This document shows positions 15,968 to 24,695 of a stretch of 64,000 bases of DNA, piece after piece (position 1 is the stretch's first letter; each line of letters opens with the position of its first letter). Location of the stretch: NCBI RefSeq assembly GCF_014643535.1, contig NZ_BMJQ01000011.1:62001-126000 (forward strand), written 5' to 3'. The stretch is from Aliidongia dinghuensis. GTDB lineage: Bacteria > Pseudomonadota > Alphaproteobacteria > ATCC43930 > CGMCC-115725. The notes beneath the pieces are model-generated. The model searched no databases. It was not told where the DNA came from and was given only the letters and a program-made list of their open reading frames with translations. Made by a program: the position numbers and the translations under genes.

Positions 15968-16158
15968 GAACGGCGGATCCTCGAGAAAACATCGAAAATG
16001 CCGCGACCTTAGCCATTGCGGCGGTCCAGTCAAATGCCGCAAGGTCTTGGGTGCTGCGCGGAGGAAACCTTTGCGCGGTCGCGGTGTTGGACGTTCGACG
16101 AGGAGAAGGCCACGCGCCGGTTGCCCGGCTCAGATGGCCCGGAAAGGGGGAGAGGATC

Positions 16159-16401
16159 GTGCTTTATCGTGTGGGCCTGATGGCTCTTGCCGTCGCCACC
16201 TGTGCCGGCTGCGCCACCACCAGGACGCCGAGCGTCGACGGCAAGGACGCCCTGGGACAGCCGATCTATACGCTGAGCGGCGGCAGCTTGTCCCAGCTTG
16301 AGCTCACGGCGAACAGCAACTGCTCCGGCAACACGCGGCCCTACTACAAGACCGTCACCGGCCACGGCAACGACATGAGCGTCAGCTATACCTGCGAATG
16401 A
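16159..16401 (+). CDS. Small putative lipoprotein
   Basis: An 80-residue protein starting at GTG 16159 behind a strong GGGGGAGAGG. A short signal (VGLMALAVATCAGC) ends in a lipobox-like CAGC. The mature part contains two further cysteines (NCSG and the terminal TCE) that could form a disulphide. I do not recognise a family. Its 3' end overlaps the convergent membrane protein gene by 16 bases. Confidence 0.6.
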   Translation: MLYRVGLMALAVATCAGCATTRTPSVDGKDALGQPIYTLSGGSLSQLELTANSNCSGNTRPYYKTVTGHGNDMSVSYTCE

Positions 16402-16745
16402 TCCTCGTCGACCGGCTGCTCGTCCGGCCGGTTCCGATGCGACAGGAAGCTCGCGTAGGACGTGATGAACAGCGCGTAGAACGCCGCAGCGGCAAAGGCG
16501 GCATAGAACGGCATCACCGGCTTCCGGTCGGTCAGGATGGTGAGGAACACGAGGAAGGTCGGCAGCGGCAGGATGGCGCGCGGCACGATCGACCAGCCGC
16601 GCGGAATGGCACCCAGCACGAAGCCTACGCCCAGGGCCACGAGCGTCGCCGCCTCGAGCCAGGGCTCGTGCTCGCCGACGCGGTCGGTCAAGCCGCCGAG
16701 CGTGAAGGCGGCGAAACCGAGGGCGAAGATCAATGCGTACATCAA
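16386..16745 (-). CDS. Small integral membrane protein
   Basis: A 119-residue protein with four predicted membrane segments (about residues 2-18, 32-48, 56-71, 78-98) and a charged C-terminal tail (HRNRPDEQPVDEDHSQV). No family is recognised. It lies 11 bp beyond the stop of the first CLC gene on the same strand, so it is probably co-transcribed and may be functionally linked to it. The start may be ATG 16745 or 16742. Confidence 0.65.
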   Translation of the reverse strand: MMYALIFALGFAAFTLGGLTDRVGEHEPWLEAATLVALGVGFVLGAIPRGWSIVPRAILPLPTFLVFLTILTDRKPVMPFYAAFAAAAFYALFITSYASFLSHRNRPDEQPVDEDHSQV

Positions 16746-16756
16746 CGCTGCCTCCC

Positions 16757-18610
16757 TCAGCCTTCCGGCGTGAGCGCGGTCGAGACCAGCCGCGCCTCGC
16801 CGATCATGTCGCTGCGGTGGCGCTCGAGCTCCTGGCTGTAGGACTTGAGCGCCTCGGCCTCGGTCAGGTAGCCGATCAGCTCCATGCGGTCCGGATCGTC
16901 GACGACCGGCAGGATCTCAGCCTTCGTCTCCGAGAATTTCCGGAGCGAGCTCTGCAGGTTGTCGGTCGCAAGCAGGGTGGCTGCGACCGGCGTCATCAGG
17001 TCTGCGGCGGTTACTTCCTCCGGGATGCCGCCCAGGTCGGGCGTCCAGAGGTCGGTCGGCTCGATGATGCCGACCAGGCGGCCGTCTTCGATCGCGAACA
17101 GCTGCGGCACGGCGCCGAGCGGGAACGCCTTGCGCATGGCCGCGACCGACATCTCGACCGGCACCGACTTGCCGTCGCGCCGCATCACCCGGCTGATGGT
17201 CAAGCTGTCGATCCAGCCGATGTCCTCGGCACCCTTGATCTTGAGGCCGCGCAGGTGGAAGCGCCAGGTTGCAAACGAATAGCCGAACCAGCGGCGGACC
17301 GCGACCGTGGCCGCGATCACGCCGACCGTGACGCCCACGGTCGCGGCGAAGTCGCGGGTCGATTCCAGCACCAGGAGGATCATGGTGATCGGCGCGCCGA
17401 CGATCGACGCGCCGACCGCGCCCATGCCGACCAGCGTATAGACGAGCGGGTCCGGGTGCAGCGAGGGGGCGACCGTCTCGAGCGCCATGACGACCGCGCC
17501 GCCGAAGAGGGTGCCGAGGAACAGCGAGGAGCTGAATAGGCCGCCGCGGAAGCCCACGCCGATCGAGATGGCCGAGGCCGCGATCTTGGCCGCGATCAGG
17601 CCGCAGAGATAGGGCAGCGCGAAGGTGAAATGCAGGTTCGCGACGATGCCGCCGTGGCCGCTGCCGAGCACGCGCGGATAGATCAGCGCCACGATGCCGA
17701 CGACGAGCCCGCCGATCGGCGGGCGGACCCAGGGCGGGATCGCCTGGCGGCGCATCCATTGCTCGGTCGCGGTCACGCCCTGCATGACGATCATGCCGAG
17801 CCCGGCGGCGCCGAGGCCGACCGGCACGAACAGGAAGTAGTCTGGCGTGCCGAGGTGGCCGGCACGGCTGGTGGCGAAGGCCAGGTCCTCGCCGATCAGG
17901 TCACGCGCAGTGAAGGTGCCGGCCAGCGCTGCCAGCAGCACGGGTGCGAGGTTGGCGACCGCGTAATTGCCGATGATGAGCTCGAACGCATAGAACGCGC
18001 CGGCCAGGGGCGCGTCGAACGCCGCCGCGATCGCGGCCGCGGCGCCGCAGCCGACCAGCGTGCGCATGTCGTCGCGCCGGAGCGACAGGCGGTGGCCGAT
18101 GTTGGAACAGAAGCCGGCACCCCATTGCGTATAGGCGGCCTCGAGCCCGACCGAGGCGCCGCAACCGCCCGAGAGCACGGTCAAGAGCGCCAGGTTGAGG
18201 CTGTCGGTCAGCGACATGCGCCCGCCGAAGAGCGCGTTCGCCTCGATCGGGTCGACCGTCTCGCGCGGGCGCCGGCGCTTGATCGCCCAGGCGACGCCGC
18301 CCACGACCGCGCCGCCCGCGCAGGGAATGAACGCGACCTGCCACCAGTCGAGGCTGAACCCGTCGGACAGATGCCCGCCCCAGGGGATGCCGAACAGGAC
18401 CGAATGGATCGCCGTCACCGTGACGCGCAGGACCACGACACCCAGGCCCACGAAGAGGCCCAGCACGCCGGAGAGCAGGATGATCGCCATCTCGCTGTTG
18501 CGGAAAGCGGTCCAGGCTGCAGGCAGCGCGCGTGGCCCGCCGCGCCCGCCGCCGGGACGAAGCCGGGGGGCCAGACCATTCAGGGTTCGAACCCGCTGTG
18601 CCAGGGTCAC
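16757..18610 (-). CDS. CLC-type chloride channel/transporter with CBS domains
   Basis: An integral membrane protein of 617 residues. CLC signatures are visible: GGCGASVGLEAAY (residues 148-160, gating-type Glu 157 in the GSVGLEA subtype), GVGFRGGLFSSSLF and GSGHGGIVANLHF. From about residue 450 two CBS domains follow (ISRVMRRDGKSVPVEMSV and TAADLMTPVAATLL), expected to bind adenine nucleotides. The first 40 residues are Gly/Arg rich. Start GTG 18610 lacks a clear ribosome binding site; an internal ATG at residue 41 is an alternative. A second, different CLC gene lies just upstream on the same strand beyond a repeat element. Transport mode is unknown. Confidence 0.9.
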   Translation of the reverse strand: MTLAQRVRTLNGLAPRLRPGGGRGGPRALPAAWTAFRNSEMAIILLSGVLGLFVGLGVVVLRVTVTAIHSVLFGIPWGGHLSDGFSLDWWQVAFIPCAGGAVVGGVAWAIKRRRPRETVDPIEANALFGGRMSLTDSLNLALLTVLSGGCGASVGLEAAYTQWGAGFCSNIGHRLSLRRDDMRTLVGCGAAAAIAAAFDAPLAGAFYAFELIIGNYAVANLAPVLLAALAGTFTARDLIGEDLAFATSRAGHLGTPDYFLFVPVGLGAAGLGMIVMQGVTATEQWMRRQAIPPWVRPPIGGLVVGIVALIYPRVLGSGHGGIVANLHFTFALPYLCGLIAAKIAASAISIGVGFRGGLFSSSLFLGTLFGGAVVMALETVAPSLHPDPLVYTLVGMGAVGASIVGAPITMILLVLESTRDFAATVGVTVGVIAATVAVRRWFGYSFATWRFHLRGLKIKGAEDIGWIDSLTISRVMRRDGKSVPVEMSVAAMRKAFPLGAVPQLFAIEDGRLVGIIEPTDLWTPDLGGIPEEVTAADLMTPVAATLLATDNLQSSLRKFSETKAEILPVVDDPDRMELIGYLTEAEALKSYSQELERHRSDMIGEARLVSTALTPEG

Positions 18611-18760
18611 GATAGGCTGCCGTACCGAAAGAACAGCCGGCCGTTGCCGCCTGCTACCCGATGGTTACCGAGGCTGAAGCGGCGAGGCAACGCCTATCAT
18701 GCCGCGGTGCGAAACCTGCGGGACTTTAGCGCGGCGAAAGGGGCTGAACCATGCCCTAAC

Positions 18761-18829
18761 TATTTGATGAGGGATGGATTCGCGAACTGAGCGGAATGGC
18801 CGCGCGATCCCGCTCAGTTCGACTCGGCC
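18761..18829. repeat. Dispersed 73-bp stem-loop repeat, copy A
   Basis: The segment begins TATTTGATGAGGGATGGATT and contains a perfect 12-bp stem CGAACTGAGCGG (18783-18794) with its complement at 18810-18821. A related copy lies at 61971-62043. Read leftwards, each copy starts directly at a gene stop. The two stems differ by three compensatory base-pair changes. Confidence 0.8.
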
Positions 18830-20632
18830 CTAGGTGCCGGCCGGGTTCAGCTCATCCCGGCCGAAGAAGGCAGCGCGGTCGTTTTCCGCCGCGGTGACGC
18901 CGGCGCGGATATGCAGCAGGTCCTTCCGGGCGACGAGGCCGACGACGCGTCTGGTCGCCGGCTCGACGATCGGAATGCGGCCGATATCCGCCGCCACCAT
19001 CCGGTCGGCGAGCCGGCCCAGCACCTCGTCCGCGTGACCGACGGCGAGCGAGCGGTCGGACAGCGCGTCATAGAGCGTCTCCCGCCCATGCGGCCGTTCC
19101 GTGCGCCAGCGCAGCGCGTCCGCGCGCGCCGCCATGCCGACGAGCCGCCCCTCCGCGTCGACCACCGGATAAGACTTGTGCCGACGCTCGTCCGCCAGGA
19201 AGAACCCGACGGCCTCGTCGATCGGCATCGAGGCCGGCAGCGTGTCGACCGCCGTCACCATCACGTCGCCGACGCGCAGCAGCTCGAACGGGTCGATGCT
19301 GTATTCGCGCGTGATGTGCTGGCCGCGCCGCGCGATCTTCTCGGTCAGGATCGAGCGCTTGAGCAGGAGCACGGTGACCGCATGCGCGGTGCCGGTCGCG
19401 GCCAGAAGCGGCAGCAGCACGCTCATGTTGCCGGTGAGCTCGATTGCGAACAGCACGGCGGTCAAGGGCGAGCGCATGGTGCCGCCCATCATCGCCGCCA
19501 TGCCAAGGAGCGCCCAGAACGAGGCACCACCGGGCAGCAGCTGGCCTTCGAGGAAGCCCGCCGTGCCGCCGAGGATCAGGAGCGGCGCCAGCACGCCGCC
19601 CGAGGTGCCGGAGGCGAGCGCCAGCAGCCAGATGGCGCTCTTGACGAGAAGCAGGCCGGTCGCGGCGCCGAGCGCCATGTGGCCGGACAGCAGGTCGGCG
19701 ATGATGTCGTAGCCGACGCCCAGGGCCCGCGGCTCGAAGAGGCCGCCAAGGCCGACCAGCACGCCGCCGATCGCCGGCCACCACATCCAGTGGATCGGCA
19801 GGTGGTCGAACAGGTCTTCGGCGGCGTAGAGCAGGCGCGTCATGGCACCCGACTGCAGGCCGGCGACGAGGCCGACGCCGACGCAGGCGGCAAGGCCCCA
19901 CCAGGGCAGGTCCGGATGGCCCGTATAGGGGAAGAGCGGCCCCTCGCCGAACAGCACCGGTCGCCAGGCGGCCGAGACGACGGCGGCCGTCACGACCGGA
20001 ATGAAGCTGCGCGGCTTCCACTCGAACAGCAGCAGCTCGACCGCGAGCAGCACCGCCGCGATCGGCGTACCGAAGATCGCGGTCATGCCGGCCGCCGCAC
20101 CCGCGACGAGCAGCGTCTTGCGTTCCGCCGCCGTCAGGCGGAAGCATTGCGCGAACAGCGAGCCGATGGCGCCGCCGGTCATGATGATCGGGCCTTCGGC
20201 GCCGAACGGGCCGCCGGTGCCGATCGAGATGGCCGACGACAGCGGCTTCAGCACGGCGACCTTGGGCTGCATGCGGCTGCCGCCGATCAGGATCGCCTCG
20301 ATCGCCTCGGGAATGCCGTGCCCGCGGATCTTCTCGGAGCCGTAGCGCGCCATGAGGCCGATCACGAGCCCGCCCACCGCCGGCGCCGCGACCATCCATG
20401 GGCCGCGCGTGACGGTCGCCATGTCGACGGTCCCGGTTACCAACTGGCCGAACCAGACGAGATTGCTGACCAGTGCAATCAGCTTCAGCAGCACCCAGGC
20501 CGACGCCGCTCCGCCGGTGCCGACCACGAGCGCCATGCCGATCAGCACCAGCACCTGGCGGTCGGCGGTGAAGTCGCCGAGCCGCTCGCGCTGATGCGGC
20601 TGGGCTGGCGTAGGCGTGGGCGTCTGACGCAT
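18830..20632 (-). CDS. CLC-type chloride channel/transporter with CBS domains (second paralogue)
   Basis: A 600-residue membrane protein clearly different from its neighbour. It carries GHGIPEA (residues 104-110), GTGGPFGAEGPII (138-150, gating-type Glu 146), and LASGTSGGVLAPLLILGG in the second half. Two CBS domains follow from about residue 450 (VGDVMVTAVDTLPASM, and HADEVLGRLADRMVAADIGRIPIVE). ATG 20632 is chosen; an upstream extension of 19 residues would run into the MarR promoter. It is transcribed divergently from a MarR gene with about 70 bp between starts, so it is a likely target of that regulator. Whether it is a channel or a proton exchanger cannot be told. Confidence 0.92.
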   Translation of the reverse strand: MRQTPTPTPAQPHQRERLGDFTADRQVLVLIGMALVVGTGGAASAWVLLKLIALVSNLVWFGQLVTGTVDMATVTRGPWMVAAPAVGGLVIGLMARYGSEKIRGHGIPEAIEAILIGGSRMQPKVAVLKPLSSAISIGTGGPFGAEGPIIMTGGAIGSLFAQCFRLTAAERKTLLVAGAAAGMTAIFGTPIAAVLLAVELLLFEWKPRSFIPVVTAAVVSAAWRPVLFGEGPLFPYTGHPDLPWWGLAACVGVGLVAGLQSGAMTRLLYAAEDLFDHLPIHWMWWPAIGGVLVGLGGLFEPRALGVGYDIIADLLSGHMALGAATGLLLVKSAIWLLALASGTSGGVLAPLLILGGTAGFLEGQLLPGGASFWALLGMAAMMGGTMRSPLTAVLFAIELTGNMSVLLPLLAATGTAHAVTVLLLKRSILTEKIARRGQHITREYSIDPFELLRVGDVMVTAVDTLPASMPIDEAVGFFLADERRHKSYPVVDAEGRLVGMAARADALRWRTERPHGRETLYDALSDRSLAVGHADEVLGRLADRMVAADIGRIPIVEPATRRVVGLVARKDLLHIRAGVTAAENDRAAFFGRDELNPAGT

Positions 20633-20668
20633 GGTCACGGGTCCGGGCTGGCATGAAACGAGTGACGT

Positions 20669-20697
20669 TAATATATCGCAGTACGACATATATCAAG
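20669..20697. promoter_or_regulatory. A/T-rich dyad between the CLC and MarR genes
   Basis: An imperfect palindrome of the form ATATATCG-N5-CGACATATAT fills the short divergent gap. On the minus strand it holds TTGATA and TATATT/TATTAA at 15-17 base spacing, a plausible promoter for the CLC gene. A MarR dimer binding here would control both directions. Confidence 0.5.
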
Positions 20698-20705
20698 GCA
20701 GGCAC

Positions 20706-21140
20706 ATGGAGAGCAGGGCAGACATGGCGAAACCGCGGACGATCGGCGACGAGGATTATCAGACGCTCGCGGCATTCCGGTACGCGCTGCGCCGTTTCCT
20801 CGCGTTCAGCGAGCGGGCGGCGAAGGCGCAGGGCCTCACCGCCCAGCAGCATCAGGCGCTGCTCGCGATGAAGGGCTATGGCCAGGATCGCCCGCTCGCC
20901 ATCGGCGACCTCGCGGAATACCTGATGCTCCGGCACAACAGCGCGGTCGAGCTGGTCGACCGGCTAGTCCAGGCCGAGCTGGTGGAACGGCTGCATGCCG
21001 AGGGCGATCGGCGCCGCGTCACACTCGCACTGACGCCCAAGGCCGAGGCGATCCTGCAGGATCTCTCGACCGCGCATCTCGAAGAACTCCGCGACAGCCG
21101 CACGCTCCTGGCCCAGCTGCTGGAGCGGCTCGGCGGTTAG
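20706..21140 (+). CDS. MarR family transcriptional regulator
   Basis: A winged-helix repressor of 144 residues. The fold is evident from the N-terminal dimer helix (YQTLAAFRYALRRFLAFSERAAKAQGLT), the recognition helix region (LAEYLMLRHNSAVELVDRLVQAELVERL) and the wing (EGDRRRVTLALTPKAE). Starts at ATG 20706 or 20724 are both possible. It is divergent from the second CLC gene across a palindromic A/T-rich gap, the usual arrangement for autoregulation plus control of the neighbour. The ligand is unknown. Confidence 0.88.
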   Translation: MESRADMAKPRTIGDEDYQTLAAFRYALRRFLAFSERAAKAQGLTAQQHQALLAMKGYGQDRPLAIGDLAEYLMLRHNSAVELVDRLVQAELVERLHAEGDRRRVTLALTPKAEAILQDLSTAHLEELRDSRTLLAQLLERLGG

Positions 21141-21235
21141 GGCCCTCCCAACTTCACGTGTCAATCCCAGCCTGCGCGCTAGGGGATGACTGAAAACGGG
21201 GGCTGCGGGTCAGCTTGTCCGCAGTGCTGGCCCCC

Positions 21236-23368
21236 TCAATCCATCAGCTTCCTTGAGAAATACGTCAGCTCCATCGCGGTCGTGCGGGCTTTTTCCTTGA
21301 GGTTGGCGCCGGCGCCGTGGCCGCCTTCGGTCACTTCGTAGAACAGGTACGGCTGGCCCAGTTCGGCCAGCCGGGCGGCAAACTTGCGGGCGTGCTGCGG
21401 GCCGACCCGGTCGTCCTTGGTCGTGGTCCAGACGAACGGCTCCGGGTATTTGACGCCCGCCTTGAGGTTGGCGTAGGGCGAGATCGAGGCGAGGAACGCG
21501 CGCTCCTCCGGGTTCTGGACCGTGCCGTATTCGCCGACCCACGAGGCGCCGGCCGCGATCTTCTCGTAGCGCAGCATGTCCAGGAGCGGCACCTGGATAT
21601 CGACCGCGTTCCAGAGGTCGGGATGCTGGTTGAACTCGACGCCCATCAGGAGGCCGCCGTTCGAGCCGCCCTCGATGCCGAGCCGGCGCGGGCTCGTCAC
21701 CTTGGACTGGATCAGGTCCTCGGCCACGGCCGCGAAATCGTCGTAGACCCGCTGGCGCTGCGTCTTCAGGCCCGCCTCGTGCCAGGCCGGGCCGAACTCG
21801 CCGCCGCCGCGGATGTTGGCGACCACGAACACGCCGCCGCGCTCGAGCCACAGCTTGCCGATGTTGGCCGAATAGAACGGTGTCACCGAGACCTGGAAGC
21901 CGCCATAGGCATAGAGGATGGCCGGGTTGTTGCCGTCGAGCGCCATGCCGGCCGGGTGCACGATGAAATAGGGGATCTTGGTGCCGTCCTTCGAGGTCGC
22001 CTGGCGCTGCTCGACCACGTCTTTGGATGCGTCGAACTTGGCCGGCAGTGTCTTGACCGCAGCGAATTCGCCGGAGGCCGCGTCGGCCAGCAGCACGGTT
22101 GAGGGCGTGAGGAAGCCGGTGACGCTCAGGAACGCCTTCTCGCCCCGGTCCTGGGTGTCGACGACGCCGATCGTGCTGTTGTCCGGCAGGTCGAGCTTGC
22201 GCTCGGTCCAGCTGCCGTCGGCGGCCGGCGTATAGACGGCGGCGCGGCCCTTGACGTTGTCGAAGCTGGTAATGATGAGGTGCTCTTTGGTCGAGGCGAT
22301 CTCGTCGAGCGATTCGCACGGGCCAGGCGCATAGACGAGCGTCGGCGTCAGGTGCTGCGGATCGTGCTCGACGGCGGCGAGGTCGAGCGAGACGAGCGCC
22401 CCTTCGGGGAAGCTCTTGCCGCCCGCCCGCCAGTCCTGCTCGAGCTTGACGAGGAGGCGGCCTGCGGTGAGGTCGCGCACATGGGCCTTCACCGGCAGCG
22501 CCAGCTTCACGGCCTTGCCGCCCTTGACGAGATAGGTCTCGGATTCGAAGAAGCTGACACTGCGCTCGATCAAGATGGCCTTGTGCCCCTGGCCATCCTG
22601 GAGCGAGATCGGGCTCACTTCCGTATCGCTCGGCTTGCCGCGGAAGATCTCCTTCGCGGACGCGAGCTTCTGGCCGCGCTTCAGCGCCTTCACGATGAAG
22701 GGATAGCCGGCCGTGGTCATCGTGCCCTTGCCCCAGTCGCGCGCGACCAGGATCTCGTCGTCGCCGGCCCAGGCGGCCGACTGCTTGCTCTTGGGCAGCG
22801 CGAAGCCGCCGCGCACGAATTGGCCGGTCGCAAGGTCGAACTCGCGGGTGGTGACCGCGTCCTCGCCGCCGTCGGAGAGGCTGACCAGGCAGATGCGCTC
22901 GTCCGGCCGGCGGCAATCCGCGCCGTGCCAGAACCAGTTCGCCTTCTCCGCCTTGGCAAGCTGGTCCAGGTCGAGCACCGTCGTCCAGTTGGGCTCGGGC
23001 CGGCGATAGTCCTCAAGCCCAGTCTTGCGCCAGAGGCCGCGCACATGGCCCGCGTCCTGCCAGAAATTATAGACCTCATCGCCGATGAAGCGGGGAGTGG
23101 GGATGCGGTCCTTGGCCTCGGCGATCGTGAGCGCCTCGTCATAGAGCGCCGGATAGCGCGGGTCCTTCTCCAGCACGGCCACGGTCTTGGCGTTCTCGGC
23201 CTCGACCCAGGCGTCGACGCGCGGGTTGCTCAGGGCTTCGAGCCAGATATAGGGATCGGCCACGTCCTGGGGAGCGGCCGGCTGGTCGGCCGCAGACGCT
23301 CCGACGGCGCCCAAGATCGAGAGGGCGCCCAGGAGCGAGAGGGCCAGCGTGAGGTTCCGTGCGTGCAA
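21236..23368 (-). CDS. Secreted prolyl oligopeptidase family serine peptidase (S9)
   Basis: A periplasmic or secreted S9A-type peptidase of 710 residues that would cleave oligopeptides, classically after proline. A Sec signal covers about residues 1-26 (GAVGASA-A). A beta-propeller spans residues 60-450. The catalytic triad lies in EGGSNGG (Ser 569), TTKDDRVGP (Asp 652 or 653) and EGGHGAGA (His 684). The oxyanion-region AYGGF and NIRGGGEFG are also present. The start codon appears to be TTG 23368, the only one that gives a full signal peptide. An 18-bp tandem duplication lies within the signal-peptide coding part. Confidence 0.93.
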   Translation of the reverse strand: MHARNLTLALSLLGALSILGAVGASAADQPAAPQDVADPYIWLEALSNPRVDAWVEAENAKTVAVLEKDPRYPALYDEALTIAEAKDRIPTPRFIGDEVYNFWQDAGHVRGLWRKTGLEDYRRPEPNWTTVLDLDQLAKAEKANWFWHGADCRRPDERICLVSLSDGGEDAVTTREFDLATGQFVRGGFALPKSKQSAAWAGDDEILVARDWGKGTMTTAGYPFIVKALKRGQKLASAKEIFRGKPSDTEVSPISLQDGQGHKAILIERSVSFFESETYLVKGGKAVKLALPVKAHVRDLTAGRLLVKLEQDWRAGGKSFPEGALVSLDLAAVEHDPQHLTPTLVYAPGPCESLDEIASTKEHLIITSFDNVKGRAAVYTPAADGSWTERKLDLPDNSTIGVVDTQDRGEKAFLSVTGFLTPSTVLLADAASGEFAAVKTLPAKFDASKDVVEQRQATSKDGTKIPYFIVHPAGMALDGNNPAILYAYGGFQVSVTPFYSANIGKLWLERGGVFVVANIRGGGEFGPAWHEAGLKTQRQRVYDDFAAVAEDLIQSKVTSPRRLGIEGGSNGGLLMGVEFNQHPDLWNAVDIQVPLLDMLRYEKIAAGASWVGEYGTVQNPEERAFLASISPYANLKAGVKYPEPFVWTTTKDDRVGPQHARKFAARLAELGQPYLFYEVTEGGHGAGANLKEKARTTAMELTYFSRKLMD
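23306..23341. repeat. 18-bp tandem duplication in a signal-peptide coding sequence
   Basis: GGCGCCCAAGATCGAGAG is followed directly by GGCGCCCAGGAGCGAGAG (16 of 18 identical). In frame on the minus strand, it doubles a hydrophobic LLGALSILGAVG-type segment of the S9 peptidase signal peptide. Confidence 0.75.
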
Positions 23369-23471
23369 GGCGAGAGGCCCCGGGATGGTTGCGTTGCCCC
23401 GACGCTAGCCAAAAGGCCGGCGGCGGGGCAAGGCTCCGTCCCTGGGCACGCGCGCTGAACGCCCGTCGCCG

Positions 23472-24548
23472 TCAGCCGGCGATCACCGGCTCCAGGGCCC
23501 AATCCGCCTCGGGCCGGGGCGGGAACGCGCCGGAATAGGGGTTCGCCACCTGATCCCAGTCCGGCTGCTGCGGCGCAAACGGCCGGACCCTGGCTTCGGC
23601 GATCGCGGGTGGGGCGACCATCGGCCGCATGGCCGCCGGTAGGGCGTCCATCTGTAGGGCAGGGGGCTGCTTCGCGCCGGGCCGCGGCGCAATTGTGCCC
23701 ACCGCCTCCTGCAGCTTGCGGAAGGCGCGCTCCTCGATCTGGCGGATCCGCTCGCGCGAGACGCCGTAATGGCTCGCGAGCTCGTCGAGCTTCAACGGTC
23801 GCTCGCGTAGGCGCCGCTCGGTCAGGATATGGCGCTCCCGCTCGCTCAGGTGATCCATCGCGGCCCACATGAGGACGCGCCGGGCATTGAACTCCTGGCG
23901 GTTGCCGAGCTCGGTCTCGACGCTTTCGGCCGGATCGACCAGCCAGTCCTGCCACTGGTCCTCGCCGTCCTCGGCGATGGGCGCGTTCAGCGAATGATCG
24001 GGCCCCGCCATCCGCCGGTTCATGGTCACGACGTCGTGTTCCGACACGTCGAGCTGGACCGCGATCTTGGTCACGATCTCGGGCGAAAGGTCGCCGTCCT
24101 CGATCGCGCGCAACTGGCCCTTGAGCTTGCGCAGCTTGAAGAACAGGCGCTTGTGACGCGGCGTTGTACACAGCCGCACCATCGACCAGGACTTGAGGAT
24201 GTATTCGAGGATCGCGGCGCGGATCCACCACATGGCATAGGTCGACAACCGGAAGCCGCGGTCGGGATCGAAGCGGCAGATTGCCTGCATCATGCCGACA
24301 TTGCCCTCGGCAACCAGCTCGGCCAACGGCAGGCCGTAGCCGCGGAAGCCGTGGGCGATCTTGACGATGAGGCCGAGATGGCTCGTGACCAGCGCCTCGG
24401 CGGCAGCGCTATCGCGATGCTCGGTCCACCGGCGGGCCAGGAGCTGTTCCTGCTCCGGCTCCAAGGTGCCGTATTGGCGGATCTCCTGCAGATACCGCGT
24501 GAGGCTGCTGATCGAAGAACGCTCGGACGCATTGGATTTTGTCGTCAT
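23472..24548 (-). CDS. rpoH: RNA polymerase heat-shock sigma factor RpoH with C-terminal extension
   Basis: An alternative sigma32-type factor of 358 residues that directs transcription of heat-shock genes. Region 2 is complete (LVTSHLGLIVKIAHGFRGYG, DLRFSTYA-equivalent GFRLSTYAMWWIRAAI), the RpoH box is HKRLFFKLRKLKGQL (residues 132-145), and region 4 ends in GVSRERIRQIEERAFRKLQ (262-280). About 74 residues follow, rich in Pro, Ala and Met; the usual family length is near 290-300. GAGAGGG precedes ATG 24548. A strong sigma70-type promoter lies at 24601-24629. The tail might influence turnover or partner binding, which is inference. Confidence 0.93.
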   Translation of the reverse strand: MTTKSNASERSSISSLTRYLQEIRQYGTLEPEQEQLLARRWTEHRDSAAAEALVTSHLGLIVKIAHGFRGYGLPLAELVAEGNVGMMQAICRFDPDRGFRLSTYAMWWIRAAILEYILKSWSMVRLCTTPRHKRLFFKLRKLKGQLRAIEDGDLSPEIVTKIAVQLDVSEHDVVTMNRRMAGPDHSLNAPIAEDGEDQWQDWLVDPAESVETELGNRQEFNARRVLMWAAMDHLSERERHILTERRLRERPLKLDELASHYGVSRERIRQIEERAFRKLQEAVGTIAPRPGAKQPPALQMDALPAAMRPMVAPPAIAEARVRPFAPQQPDWDQVANPYSGAFPPRPEADWALEPVIAG

Positions 24549-24600
24549 TTCTCGGACCCTCTCAGAAGGCTCCTCAAAATGACCTAGAACCGGATGGCGT

Positions 24601-24629
24601 GATTGTCGGATGCCATTGCGATTTGTCAA
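24601..24629 (-). promoter_or_regulatory. Sigma70-like promoter for rpoH
   Basis: TTGACA (24629-24624) and ACAATC (24606-24601) are separated by 17 bases on the minus strand, 53 bp upstream of the rpoH start. Confidence 0.65.
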
Positions 24630-24695
24630 AAATAACCGCATCGATGGCGAACGCGCTTCTGATAGAGGCGGCCTCGCAGGGGCCGGAGGGTTTCG

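Noticed and set aside
18911..20656. Open frame of about 580 codons on the plus strand opposite the second CLC gene
   Set aside because: Low-complexity Arg/Gln/Asp/His translation; the minus strand encodes a complete CLC/CBS protein.
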